A stretch of DNA of 64,000 nt. It comes from Spinacia oleracea (Eukaryota > Streptophyta > Magnoliopsida > Caryophyllales > Amaranthaceae). Both the position numbers and the translations under genes were made by a program. A model generated the notes under the pieces. That model ran no database searches. It saw nothing but the letters and a program-made list of their open reading frames with translations, and had not been told where the DNA came from. Of the stretch, positions 36,766 through 55,713 are shown piece by piece (positions within the stretch are counted from its first letter, which is position 1; each line of letters opens with the position of its first letter). The stretch covers positions 1,922,001 through 1,986,000 of the forward strand of contig NC_079491.1 in the NCBI RefSeq assembly GCF_020520425.1. Reading direction: 5' to 3'.

Positions 36766-38514
36766 ATTGTTATTCGACCTGAAAATAGAAAGGCCCCTTG
36801 AATACTTTTCAAATACCACATAAAATTGCAAGCTAGGGCATCTAATAACACTAGATAATTGCACGAACAATGAAGTAATCACATGCAATCAGGTATGAAT
36901 TTGATTTTAAAATCTATTAAATCTGGAAATTGAAATGATGAAATTGAATTCCAAATCAATTGTTTGGAGAACCTAATCATTTGAATTCTAGGGTGCAATT
37001 AGGTTGAATAAATTGGAGCTAAATTGGGGGAAGGGGTTGGAAATTGCAGTAGAATACCTAAGATTGCAAGAAGAGAAACCCTTTTCTGGGGTTTCGCTAA
37101 CTACTTCACCGCCGCAGTAGACGCAAGGAAGAGAGAGAGCAGACGGCAAGAGCGACGAAGAGGAGTGGAGGGAGGTGGAGCTCTCCCGCCTATGAGGTTG
37201 TTTGACTCTTTTCCAACTTCCCTTTCATTTTTTTAACAAAAGATCTTGTGCGCACAAGTTGTACAATAAATTTATTGTACACCAACATAATTTTTATCCA
37301 ATTTTTTTGTAATTTTAACCTAGTTTTTATTAACTTTTATATTAGTAATAAAAAAGTTGATAGATAAATATTTTAAAGGGTTAAATGAATAATTATATAC
37401 ATTATTAGTCATTTTGAAGAAATAAGTTTTACTAAAATTTAAAAAATTATCACTAAAAAATAGATAATTTTTACATATATAAGTTTAACTTTTAAGCATT
37501 TTGAGTTAACTTTTACTTCGGTGTACAATATTTATTGTACACCCCTTGTAAATAAGAATTTGTGTTTTCCTAATTCTTTTTAACGATCCAAGTTTATGTT
37601 AGATTCATTGATCAAATATTAGTCTGTTACAATATTGGTCCTAATTATATTAGAAAATTAAATTTGACTAGAAATTGTACGTAAATTATTTTAAGAGATT
37701 TATTTCTATCGCATCCTCGCGGTTATAGCAGAAGGAGGGCGTACGCCACTGTTCCTAAAATCGAAAAATAAAAGTCGTAGAAGGTCTCTTTTGAAGGTGT
37801 CTGCAAACTAATTCCGAGAAGGAACAATAAAAAATGAAAATAAATAATAAACAATAATAACAATAATAATAAAAATAAAAAAAATAATTAATAATTAATA
37901 ATATATATAAAAATTAATAATATATATAAAAAAAATTAATTAATAATAATAAATAACGTTTTCAGATTTTTACGGGTACGACCGTACAGGTTGAAACGGG
38001 TTCGGATTTTAACATGTTCGGATTTTTATGGGTACGGGTTGAAACGGGTTCGGATTTTAACGGGTTTAGGATTTAACGGGTATGCATGGGTTGAAACGAG
38101 TTCGGGTTGTCATAGATCCTGGATTAAACGGGAACGGGTTGAAACGGTTTCGGGTATTAACGGGTACGGGTTTAAACGGGAACGAGTTGAAAAGGGGTTG
38201 GGTTTAAACGGATTTGAGAATCATATCGGTCATCTTCATGTCAGATCGGGTAAATCGGGTTCGAATGTAATGGCTCAATTTTCGCCGAATTTGGGTTCTT
38301 ATCGGTTATGGTTAATATCGTGTCGGGTTATTTATAATCATAATAGTAATATTTCACTAATAATAATAATAAGAATGATAATAATAAGAATAATAATAAT
38401 ATTAAGAAGAAGAAGAATAAGAATAATAATATAAGAATAATTATTTAATTATTAATTATTATTATTTATTATTTATTATTTATTATTATTATAATTATTA
38501 TTTTATTATAATTA

Positions 38515-38547
<33 letters not shown>

Positions 38548-38564
38548 TATTATTTTTGTTATTA

Positions 38565-38611
<47 letters not shown>

Positions 38612-40605
38612 GTTGATGTTGTTGTTGTTGAATCTTATTGGAACTTATTGGAACTTATCTGAACTTATTGGAACTTACCTGAACTTATTGTAACTTATTG
38701 AAACTTATTGGAACTTATTGAAACTTATCTGAACTTATCTGAACTTATTGGAACTAAAACTTATTTTTTTTAAGGTGAACAGAACGCACCCTGAGTGTTA
38801 CCAAACACATTTATGTAACTACTAGTTAAATTCGTAGTCAAATTTGCTAAACAAAAAGATAATCTGCTAATCGCTAATGCAAGAAGTAAACGACTAAACT
38901 CCATTTGCCAAACAAGGCCATTGATCATTGTTAATTTATATGAACTTGAATGGGAAATATTTCATATTAAGATAGTATGAGAAGTTAAAGTTTTTGAAAG
39001 AGAAATTAAACAATCACGAAATCGTTGACGATCTTAATTAATAATTTTAATTGTAGTGAAAAAAATCACCTAATTTCCCTCTTCTTAAATTACCGTGAAA
39101 TACTGAAATGCTAAAGAGATTATATTATTAGTTATGTTCGGTGGAGATGTCAAAGGGCTGATTCATCCGTGAACAACTCGTGAACAAGCTCGGTCAAACC
39201 GTTCAAATAAAATTTTGAAGCTCGTTTAATAAATGATACTAGCTCGACAACTTGGTCTTCGGCTCATTTAGGATGCGAACAACTCGTTCATATTCGTTTA
39301 TAAGCTCGACCGTGTTCGTTTATAAGCTCGTTCAAGCTAGATCTTTTAGTTAGAACTAAGTTGTAATTATTTTGTTAGACTTCAATTTTCAGAATATTTT
39401 TATTTTATGAGAGTATAAACTAGTATTAGTAAGTATAATTGCAAAAAACTTATTTGAAATGGTTATTTTTAAAAAATTCAAAACAATATTACGTTTATTG
39501 ATATGTTCGTTTAAATTCGTTGTGGATCGTTTATCAAGGTCTGTTTGTGAAAAGCTCGTTTATTAATACTATTTCATAAAGTAATTTATTTTTAATTAAT
39601 ATTTTATTTATTTGTAATTTCGTTTTACTCCGTACATAATACAAAGTATGTATTGAAAAATGAATAAAAGACATTAAATGTCCTTAAATGTCATTTTACA
39701 TAGCTACAACCAACAGCCAACAACTGATTTTTCCAAACATATTTGAAACCAATCCATAGTCAAACAGCCAACAAAAGCAGCCTACTTGAACAACCAGTCA
39801 AACCAGCCAAGTAAAACAGCCAACAACCAACAGCCAATTGCCAAACAGGGCCATTAGCGGAATGTTAATATGACATGTGAAGAAAATATTAATATAAGAT
39901 CCCCTTGAATTTAGCATCAAGGTCTCCCACCTTCAACATCACTAGCTCTTTTCAAACAAAACACCCTTCCACTACCATCAATGCCGTTGATTGGGATAAC
40001 CGGGGGGGGGGGGGGGATTACGACGGGAAAGAAGGTGTAGAGTGTATTCTTATATATAGTGCAAAATCTTCTCAACGGTTGTAGTTTTGATCAACAAATA
40101 CCTCATTTTAGTTCAATTATTATGTATAAATTAAATTTGATTTTTATTATAGATGAATGACTTTTTATAAATGAATTAATTTTACTATAACCTGGTCATT
40201 TTCATGGTAGTTACAAATGTAATTTGGAGATTTTAAGTAATGGATTATTTGGGCGACATAACGATAAAATTAACAAGATATATGAGGAGGTCATCAAAAT
40301 AATAAACTTGAATGATCTGAAGCATCGCTCGAGACGATAACTAATTTTGTTACTGACCAAAAATATAAAAAAATAAAATAAAAAAATTGATTAATTACCA
40401 CCTTCCACGCGTATCTCTCTCCTTAATCACACTTACTTTTATTTTCTGTTTGACTCGGACAAAATCTAAACATTCCCCCAAATTTCTCATTTCCCCCTCC
40501 TCTCTTCGACTTCTTTCTCTCTCCTCTTCTTCAACAAAAATTCAAAAAAGTTCATCAATCAAAATCCCCAATCCCAAAATCGCTAACCCTAAAACCCCCA
40601 AAACA
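36766..40605. other. Second copy of the CWF19L2/TOL2 spacer
   Basis: Counterpart of 23244-27078, with the same repeats in the same order: ACGGGTT-type repeat at about 37977-38267, TTA-rich tract, GAACTTATTG minisatellite at about 38633-38756, CTCGTTTATAAGCTCG repeat at about 39167-39567 and a 15-G tract near 40002-40016. Confidence 0.85.
37238..37562. mobile_element. TGTACAATAAAT MITE, second copy
   Basis: Counterpart of 23716-24040 within the duplicated segment. Confidence 0.65.
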
Positions 40606-43600
40606 ATGGACAAATCAACGCTAGCCTCCATTGGAGAACGCCTGAAAGCAGGGGGAACACAAATGGGAAGAACAATATCCCTAAAAGTGAAGGAAATGAA
40701 GGACCTTCTTCAAACTCCAACTCCTGAATCACGAATCGTTGATCAATCCACTTCCCCGACGCTTGAATCGCCCGATTGGGGCCTTAATTTGAGAATTTGC
40801 TCGTTACTTAACGCCGAGGAGCTGAACGGCGCTGAGATTATGAAGGCGATTAAGAAGAAGATTAACAATAGCGGAAACGGCGATGCGAAGACGTTGAGGT
40901 TGGCATTGGAGCTTCTAGAAGCTTGTGCGATGAATTGCGAGAAGGTATTCTCGGAGATTGCGTCGGAGAAAGTGGTGGAAGATATGGTGGCTAAGCTCAT
41001 TGAGAATCCTCAGGCTGATCGCGAATGTCAAGTTAGAGCTATGGAGTTGATTAGGGCTTGGGGCGAGACCGAGGAGTTGAGTTATTTGCCAGTTTTTCGC
41101 CAAACTTATGAGGTAATTTTGAATGATTTCGAGCCGGAATGTTGGCTGTTGATGAGTTTGTTAATATTTGGGTGAAATGCTTTAATACTTGGCATGATTT
41201 GTTCATATTTTGCTATGTATGAATTCAATGTTTAATGGATGTGTGTGTTTTAGGATAAATTAGGGCATCTTCCTTATTTTTCCTCAAATTCATTTGCGCC
41301 TTTATGTTATTTATGGAATCTGGGTTATTCAAATTATTCCAATGATTTTAATTATGTTGGAGATTGTAGTTGAATTATAAATAATGTTGATCTTATCTCT
41401 TCAAAGCATTGTTGCCAGCTTGCTACACCATTAAAATTAAAATTATAGCACATCTTGGAAGTCTAGTAATTAGTCATTCGGTTTTTCTAATTAGCCTCGT
41501 TCATAATCTATTTCAGGGAATTAAATTTATAGGTAACAAAGAAAGATACGAAGCATTAAATAACTTTTCTTTTGGGTTCATCATTCCCTTCTTTTTGGCC
41601 GCTAAAAATAGATTGTGGATGGATGATGCTTAACAACAATACCAAGTGCCTGTGGACTTGTTAGAAAGACTGTTAATCATTAAGCAGTGGCGGTGCCAGG
41701 AATTTTCCGTTAAGGGTTCGAATTTTTTATTTTTTTTTTGAAAAAAACAGTTAATTGATCATGTTTTTCAAAAAAAGTAAAAATAAATAAAGCCCCCTAA
41801 AATACTGAGTTTTTTTTTAACAAAAGAACAATAACTATAAAAAATAGAGAAACAAATGACAAAATAAAATAGAAAAGCATAGAATAATAACTACCGAAAA
41901 AAGGGAAGCAAGTGGGCAGTGGCTAGATTCGAACCCCCGTCTACTTGGTATCAGTCGGGAGATCTGACCACTGCGCCATATCTGCTCATCATCATTATTG
42001 CTGCACGCAATAGTATTTATTACAAAGTCCAGTAGGGGTTCAGTTGAACCCACTGAACCCCTACTGGCACCGCCACTGTCATTAAGTATTGATAGGTGAT
42101 TTTTTCGACATCTGAGATTTGTTCAAATAATTCATACGATTTTAATTTTGTTGGAGATTGAAATTATACCATTTCCTTTTGTGTGATGCTGGATTGGTAA
42201 CTTTCATCATATTTGATTATTTGTCGTCACACTCCAATGCGTCCAGCTATCCTTGACAAGCTTTATATATGCTAATGCTCATTTGGGAAGTAATTAGGTA
42301 ACATAATAGCACTGGTTGTACTTAGTACACCTTAAATAATGGAATTGTGAAAAACGGTATCATATTTGATGTCATCCTATCAAAGTTTATATTGGTCTTA
42401 AACGATATGCTAATATCTCTGGTGTTGCTCTTTTGCTTCTTCATCAAATCAAATTGACAGAACTTGCAAAGGAGGAGTATGTCTTCTCAGGTCGAAGATG
42501 GAGGATTTCTACCCGTGCATTATTCTTTGGAATCATTAATTGACGAGCATGCAGTCTCGCCACCTGAAAGCTATCCAATTCCTGGCTCAGAGTCAAATGA
42601 TGCATCTGATGCTATGCCGCCTTACAATTATGGCAGTCTCAGTGTTGAACAAAAGAAAGAGTTTCTAGAAATTACCAAGAATAGCCTTGAAGTGCTATCC
42701 AGCTTGTTGAACTCTGAAGCAGAGCCCGAAGTCATTGAGGTAAATTTCCTTTTAAAGGTCTGGGTATTGCTGTTTAACTGTTCAATAAAATATTTAGGAC
42801 TCAGCTGTTGAACACTGCGGATTTATAAATATTATTGGACCAAAGAGTGTCTTATACTCTTACGTATATACCAGTAGTTTGCTTTTTATTTTTTGCTGTT
42901 CCATAAGCATACTTCCTTTGTTCTTGTTTAATCGACATATTTTGACTTAAACCCTACTCATACAATTGCTTTATGTGTAAGGTAAATATAATCATGTGTG
43001 ATCTTGTTAGATTCATCTCGATAAATATTTTCTAAATATCTAACTTTGTATGATCTTCTCTTTTACATAATTGAAGATATAAATGATCAAAGATGTGCAT
43101 TAACAAATATAACTAAAGAAACGTCTCAACTAAATAAGAACAGAGGAAGTATATAGTTTGCAGCACCCCGACCAATTTGCCATTTGTCATTGAAGCATCT
43201 TCATCTCAGGATGGCGTTAGGTGTAGTATTGACATGCATAGTTTTTTAAATAACCAAAACTGACTTACGGGAATTTTGCTAGTAGTATGATAGTATCTAA
43301 TGTCATGAATCAAAGGTCATGACATTAGAACATCCGAAAACATGGGGAAAAAGCTATATTACGGGAGTACATTATCTGTTGTTTGCAAAACCTGAAGACT
43401 TCTATTAATGTGGTACATTTTCTGATAGTTTTTTAAGACTCTTATTAATCAAGTGCCAGATTTTCCTACTCCTTGCATTTATCAGTCTGTTTATTTCAGT
43501 CCATACATGAAGAACTTTCTTTATTCTTAGCCAGTTGAAAATTTATGCGTCGTTCACCATGTTTTCTGGTAAGTATTTGTCCATTGATTGGTTCAGTGAA

Positions 43601-44073
43601 AGTGGAATTTGTTTGTACTATTGCAGGATGATCTGACAATTAACATGTTGGACAAGTGCAAGGAGTCACAGCCTGTTCTGCAAAGGATAGTTCAAAGCAC
43701 AAATGATGATGAAAGCTTGCTCTTTGAAGCTCTAAACCTAAATGATGAGCTTCAGCATGTCCTTTCAAAATTTGAGGAAATGCAAGTTTCAAGAAAACCC
43801 AACACCACGCAACAACCCGAGGAATCTCATTCTGTTGATGCACAACAACCCCCTCCAATGGTAGAAACCCCAGATATGAACAAATCAACAGAAACCCAAA
43901 AAGTAGAAAATGCAAAATCTTCTGAGGAATTGCAGAAGGAACCTCATCCTGTTCCAATGGTAGAAACCCCAGATGTTTACAAATCAACAGAAACCCTAAA
44001 AGTAGAAAATGCAAAATCTTCTGCTGCAAATCTTCTCAACGAGAGCGGTGAATCGAGCAGCGATGAGAAGTGA
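40606..44073 (+). CDS. TOL2: TOM1-like VHS/GAT-domain protein, second copy
   Basis: Exons 40606-41112, 42461-42739 and 43627-44073 encode the same 410 residues as 27079-30546, including the 33-residue tail repeat. Introns and embedded transposons are also shared. The copy is intact and would look functional, but the gap-edge geometry argues that it is the same gene assembled twice. Confidence 0.9.
41685..42078. mobile_element. hAT-like element with tRNA-like segment, second copy
   Basis: Counterpart of 28158-28551 with the same TCATTAAG flanks; the tRNA-like part is at about 41918-41989, minus strand. Confidence 0.87.
42922..43149. mobile_element. Stowaway-like MITE in TOL2 intron 2, second copy
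   Basis: Counterpart of 29395-29622, TA-flanked. Confidence 0.85.
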
Positions 44074-44432
44074 GGTTTGTTATGGTGGAGTGAACTTTGT
44101 TTCCTCCCCTCCTTTCCCTGCTTTTCTTCTCTCTTTAAAGTGAATGATGTATGCTTATTATGGCTGCGTTTTCCAGTTGGCCATGGTTGTAGTTGTTTCA
44201 AGAGTTCGGTTTTTTGTATTTGTGTTTGTATTCATGTATGATGATAGAATATTTTCTCCATCCTAAAATAACTAATGTTATAGCCCTTCTGTAAATAATG
44301 ATCTTGGCAACCTTGCTATGTTTCTCGCACTTGTATTTGAGTAATAATAGCAGCTCCAGAATCATTTAAACTATGTTACAGTGTTACTCTACACTTCACA
44401 GGTTGAGTACTCGGACGTTTGTATGACAAAAT

Positions 44433-44530
44433 TAGACCTGATCAAATTGCAGGCTGGTTCCTGCTTGACCACGCCTTAAAAATTATGCCAATTAGGTCGG
44501 GCCGGGCCGGGCTCATGATGATCAGGTCTA
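44433..44530. mobile_element. GACCTGATCAA inverted-repeat element, copy A duplicate
   Basis: Counterpart of 30906-31003 inside the duplicated segment. Confidence 0.75.
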
Positions 44531-44570
44531 GACAAAATTTAAGAGTATTTTACATGTCCTTTCAGGTTTC

Positions 44571-45500
44571 AGTGTTTTTTTCTCTTCTTCTTTACTCCAT
44601 TTTTTACACTATACACTTCCCAATTTCCCTCATCATCTCACTGAACAAACATGGCAGTAGTTTTTACATTTTTAACCTCACAATAGGAAATGGGTGAAGA
44701 GCAAGATGGTAAAAGAGAGTTTAGTTTGGTTGTAAAACACGTTTTTATTAAGAATGATTTTTTCCTTTTCAATCATTTTACGTTATTTTGTTTGGTTCTT
44801 CTTCTTCTTCTTCTTCTTCTTCTTCTTCTTCTTCTTCTATATTCCGTCTTTTTCACACTATGCACTACCCTAAACTTTGGTGTAAAAAGTTTTCATACAA
44901 AGATATTATTCCCTTTTCAATCATTTTACGTTGTTTGGTTTGCACGATAATTTTCCAATAACTCTTTCCGAGGTGGAGAATATTTCTCATTTGTAATGAA
45001 GAGAAACTACTTTTTCCTTTTTCTTCCTTACCTAATACTTCTCTCTTCCCATCAATCCCTACCCATCTATAGATCTACTCCATTTCCTTTCTTCTATGAA
45101 TTTTCTTACAAGGAAACCAAACAAAATAAAACTAATTTAAAATAGTGTTTTCCTTGAAAAATATTTTACTTAAAAAATCATTACAAGTGAAATGAATGCA
45201 GAGTAACCTTTGCTTTCTTGAAGAATAGCCAAACAATAGTACCAAATTATACATAGCCGATCGATTTTGTAAGTACAATTCTCTTTTATCTTAAACATAG
45301 CCAAGGAAAAATGGATAGAACACATTAAATGGTCAAAAATTCTATAATCAGGATAACAGAAAATGAAGGGTAGATAGAATATCATATCATGACAATTAAA
45401 AATGGTAATTTTATACGAGAACAACACCAACACCCAGATTAAGATAAACAAAATGCAATTACCCATTTTGGCTTTGCAAGATTTGAACAAAATATAACTA
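44571..45500. other. Spacer between TOL2 and the CK1-like gene 3' ends
   Basis: First unique sequence to the right of the duplicated segment. It holds a (CTT)n run at about 44796-44839 between two direct repeats of TTTTCAATCATTTTACGTT (about 44766 and 44916), and AT-rich DNA. 45200-45500 is presumably the CK1-like 3' UTR. No gene is recognised. Confidence 0.6.
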
Positions 45501-51321
<5,821 letters not shown>

Positions 51322-51911
51322 CTTTTATCCACTTTTTCTTTTTTTTTTCTGCTTCTTCCCCCTTCTTTTTACCCCTTTCAATCTACTGCACCCCCAAACA
51401 ATCAACAAAATTAATCTGTCGGGGGAGTCAGATTTACCCCCAAATCAACCAAAAGTCAAAACTTTTAGCTCTTAAATTCCAGAAATTATGTTAAAAAGAA
51501 GCTCAATTAAAAAGGCAATTTTTATGCCCCAGAAAAAGAATCAATCAAATTTGCACAACTTGCTGTACACGGAACTAACTAACTAGCCATATACATTTAA
51601 CATTTAATTAATAAAGAAACAATCTTTGCCGGCTCAAATCAAAAGGGGGGGATTTTGGTTGAACATCAAGATTGGGAAAAACCCTAAATCTTCCAACTCT
51701 CTCAAATAAAAATTAATATAGTGGAACCCTAATCAGAAAAGAAATCGATTATACGTTCATGCAGAAAATGGGAACCCTATCTATAATCATTGCAAAATAA
51801 ATTACCGCATTTCTGCGTTTTTTGAGAGAGAGGGAGATAGGGATGTAGAGAGAGAAAGCGGAAGAAGAGAGAGAAAGAGCAGACAAGACAGAGGGGGACA
51901 GAAAGAGAATG
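51322..51911 (-). other. CK1-like 5' leader and probable 5'-UTR intron
   Basis: The transcript strand is pyrimidine-rich at 51820-51911 (GA-rich on the plus strand). Consensus splice sites suggest an intron of about 51386-51806, placing the leader exon upstream of 51807. This is inferred from consensus sequence only. Confidence 0.5.
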
Positions 51912-54900
51912 GGGTTAGAAAATTAACGGAAATTATGTCCAGTTACGCAGTTTTACACAATTTTAGGATTTTTTTCCCTTTATTTTTTTCTTTTAATATG
52001 TAAAATAGTGACAAAATTAAAGACAACTTTTTATTCTCCTGATTTTTACTTATCTATACACTGATAATAGTTTCCTGTTAAAAAGAAAGATAATAGTCAT
52101 TGTTAAGGTTATTTTCTATAATTAAGGACGTTTTTCTCTTAATTTGTATGAAGTATTTCGTATTTAAAATTTATTGAGCATCAGAGCACCAACTCTATGT
52201 AAAAAAACATACTGTATTATGTATTTGGTTAGAATTTCTTTGTGCTTGCGTGCCTGATGAAGGATTTTGGAACTCTGTTAGGTTAAAATCACTATCTGAT
52301 TAACTCGTTCTTAGTTAGCGGGCTACTTCAAAAGTCGAGGGATCGAGGGGGAGAGTAAGGAAATCCCACTCCCGGCAATATTGAGGTGAGGGAATATTCT
52401 TCTTTCTATAACGTGTACATTAAGGTATACTATATTTAATAGAAAGTGATAGACTAATTGAAGTTGGTAAAAAGAAAGGGCAAGTAATTTTGAAGTGAAC
52501 TTTAAAAGTAAAGATAGTAGCTGGAATAATTTAGGTGATTATAGCAAAACTAGCTAGAAGGTGAAAAGCTAGTTGATAATCTAAAATGACAAGTTGGAAA
52601 TATCACTAGAAAATTTTACAACTTGGATTTATAAAACATCCTAAATTTAACAAATTAGTCAAATCGCTTACAAATTAGAGATAAAGTAACAAGATATTTG
52701 AAATTAGTAGTTGAATTTGTTTTTGCCAACTATTTCAATTCAAGTTACTCCCTATTAATTTTGCTAACATGGAAAGCTAAAATGAAATGACAAGTTGGTT
52801 TGGGGTAGCAATGCCTAAGCATAGTTGTCCCTAAGATAATTAATCATCATTCTGATTAGGGTAAAAATCTAAGAGCATCCAACATATAGAGTGAAACAAG
52901 CATTACGTAGAAATTAAAAAGTTAGAAGATGAACAAATAAATTAAAAAAAATACTAGTATTATCCTCATAAATGTATAATGAACTTTGCAAATTATTTTC
53001 AACTTCAAAGAAGAAAATGGGTGATTTTTCTTTTCCCTTTTTTAATCTAGGCAAACTCTCAAAGTCACATATTTTTCTTCTATAGAATATTTTACAAGTA
53101 TATTCAAATTTTGATCACAATTAATATCAATAAAATATGTATAATAAGTTAATAACGAATCTACAATATAATATTAAATAAATGGGAGTAGGTGGTCCAA
53201 ATTTAGACCTATTTTAACATGATTGATGGATCTCAAAACCTCATCATTAAAATTAAATTTGTTGCAATTTTTTTTTTGAGTTGGGTAGATCTTCTTCATG
53301 CCGTTCTCCTTCAACAAGCAAACATTGGACGTTGTATTTCTGCTCAAAAGCTCCCAACAAGTTTGGTTTTCAAGAGATTTTTGTGATATATCTTGGATCC
53401 TACGTACATAACATATCATAAAATGTGCATATACAAAGTATATAAATATATTAATCCGTATGATTTATGATAAATGTAGTAAGAAGTCTCATTTAAAAGA
53501 GTTTCAAATATTCAAAAGTGACAAGTTTAATTAAGTTGGATTGTCTAAGATTACAAAAGTGACTAACATTTAAAAACGGAGGGAGTAGTTATTTTTATTA
53601 GTAATTAACGTATTAGTACGTATGGTGAACAATCATTTGTATATAATACGTACAAAAGATTTTTACTAATACTACCTCTGTTTCATTAAGTTTTTTTACG
53701 CTTTGAAAGATGTGTCCAACAGCTAAAATTTTGACCATAAATTCTCACTATTATATCTATAAAAAAATTATCATGAGATATCTTGTTAGATTCGTCTCAA
53801 AATATATTTTATAAGTATTTCTCACTATTATATCTATCAAAAATTATCATGAGATATCTTGTTAGATTCGTCTCAAAATGTTTTTTTTTTGCCATACAAA
53901 ATTAGATATATCATCTGTCAAACATTACACTAGAGTCCGTGCAAATAGTAAGTGTAAAAAACTTATTAAAACGGAGGTAGTAGTAATTTGTGATTAAATG
54001 GTGCACGGAGTAGAATAGAGAATTTAGTGTGTACGATAGGTTTCAGGTTCGAATCCCCTATCCATTAGTAATTCTATTACTCTTTGTGACTCATTCATAA
54101 TAATAATAAAAAAAGCTCATATTTATTTAAGATAAAAAAGACTTCCTCTAATAGCTACTTTAATTTGTATAATGACAAGTGACGAGATATCATACACAAT
54201 GGTAATGTCATTAATCACTATAAAGCTTTTTTTGTTGATCAGGGAAAGCAAGTGTGTGCACAATTGATCAGTACATATCATTGAGCAAACCAAAAAACAC
54301 TCCTACGAGATTACAAATATCAAATTAATTATAGACATTATTTATTATGATCTTTCAACAAATCTATTAATCGATAAAAGTCATACGATAACTATTTTCA
54401 GTCAATTAGGCAAATCTAATATCTAATATATATATCCAAAATCAAACACTAATTTACAATAAAATTCAATCCAAAATTAAACACTACCCCAATATTAGAG
54501 TGTCAAATTATTTTTGAATTAAAAAAGTTGAGTGCAACGTTGATAAATAATTAGGTATCACGTACATATTTTTATTAATTAATTATTAATACTATGCATA
54601 TACAATTAATCTAATATATAAATATAGCAATTGGTGTATATAAGAGTTTTATTTTAACTTAACAATTTAATAGAATCCGTGCATCGCACGAGCTAATATC
54701 TAGTAAACATGTAATTTGGGATATTGCAAAAGGTTGTTGAGTATTTAATTTAGACTATACTACCGTTAGGACTAAGGAGGCAACAATGGATTGTTCCTCA
54801 GCAGTCATTGAAGACTTCTACGAAGAACAAGTCAATAAGATATTAAGATCATAACATCCCATCACATTTCAATACTACTACGTATTAAAGTATTAATATT

Positions 54901-55059
54901 AATAAAAGATTATCTTTTTTTGACAATTAGTGTTATCCTTACGTTGCACCGGCAATTTTCAAACTCAACTTCGATGGATCCTGCAAATTTTCTTCAGCAA
55001 CCGCAAACGTCAACATCCGAGACAACAACACCGCTAGTATAAGTGCCTATTCTTATAAT
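51912..55059. other. AT-rich spacer between the CK1-like and DEAH helicase genes
   Basis: No gene recognised. It contains a Stowaway-like MITE (53672-53980), a lone MITE-like end (AAAACGGAGGGAGTA near 53576-53589) and a B-box-like GGTTCGAATCC near 54046. A GTGCATCGCACGAG motif near 54680, as found at some plant transposon edges, is also present. Confidence 0.5.
53672..53980. mobile_element. Stowaway-like MITE with internal duplication
   Basis: Ends CTACCTCTGTTTCATTAAG and CTTATTAAAACGGAGGTAG, flanked by TA. Inside, a stretch of about 60 bp (CTCACTATTATATCTAT, then ATTATCATGAGATATCTTG, TTAGATTCGTCTCAAAAT) occurs twice, from about 53744 and from 53821. Confidence 0.85.
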
Positions 55060-55440
55060 GTAGGCGTCACACGAGTTTTTAAGGCAGAAGCATTCGCACT
55101 TCACAAAGGTATCCAGAAAATCAACAGGCTCAAGATAAAAAAAAACAGCTCTACATTGAAGGAGACAACCTTTTAGTCTTCAACTGTATCAAAGGAATGT
55201 GGCCTATAACTTGAAAACTTTACAACATTATTAATGACATAAAAGCTTTTCTACAACACTTTGATTTCTTGGATATCAAACATGTCAATAGATATCAAAC
55301 ATGTCGAGAAGCTAATTAGGCATCAGATTAGATTGCTAACGTTGGTCATTTAGTTAGTAGTAGTGTGTATATTGATTCTTGTAACAACCCGCAGTTAATC
55401 TCGATTGTAAATAATGATTACTTGGGTGTTCCCATATATA
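55060..55440 (+). mobile_element. RNase H domain fragment of a plant LINE (third copy)
   Basis: The degenerate plus-strand frame reads TRVFKAEAFALHKGIQKINR, then LKIK and an NDYLGV end, with stops and frameshifts between. It is homologous to the copies at 12823 and 13263. Earlier sequence (from about 54940) may belong to the same LINE but is too decayed to assign. Confidence 0.6.
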
Positions 55441-55713
55441 TGCAATTTGAGAAACCCCTGCTGAAATCATATACAACCACCAAAACTTGTCCATTACCCT
55501 CTCTTAGCCCTACACAATGTCACTGCTCATCTAAAACTATGTAAGATAAAAGTAAGTGAAGCTAAAAACAAGACAAAACTGGGTTAACTGATGTTATATA
55601 CAAGTATACAGTTTTATGTACAAATTTAGGCACTAAAGAATAGGACATGAAAATGCTATTTTTAGTTTATGATCGATTGATTACTTTGGAACAAAAATTC
55701 TCTACACATTTCT

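Larger units (their letters stand above)
31143..44570. repeat. 13.43-kb duplicated segment, copy 2 (right contig start)
   Basis: Direct repeat of 17612-31042, starting exactly at the right edge of the gap. Length differences from copy 1: (AT)n -4, poly-G -2, three A-runs -1 each, TTA tract +3, one T-run +1, another poly-G +1 and the final T-run +1. I saw no base substitution in the stretches I compared. It is most likely the same genomic DNA as copy 1, assembled twice. Confidence 0.97.

Noticed and set aside
17612-44570. A genuine recent tandem duplication giving two CWF19L2 and two TOL2 genes
   Set aside because: Both copies terminate exactly at the gap edges and I saw only simple-repeat length differences. 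An unmerged contig overlap explains this without coincidence.
53455-53590. Additional complete Stowaway MITE ending AAAACGGAGGGAGTA
   Set aside because: The matching left terminus is not visible, so at most it is a truncated remnant.
54000-54066. tRNA or SINE head near GGTTCGAATCC
   Set aside because: Only the B-box-like motif is clear; no A box at the right spacing and no defined ends.
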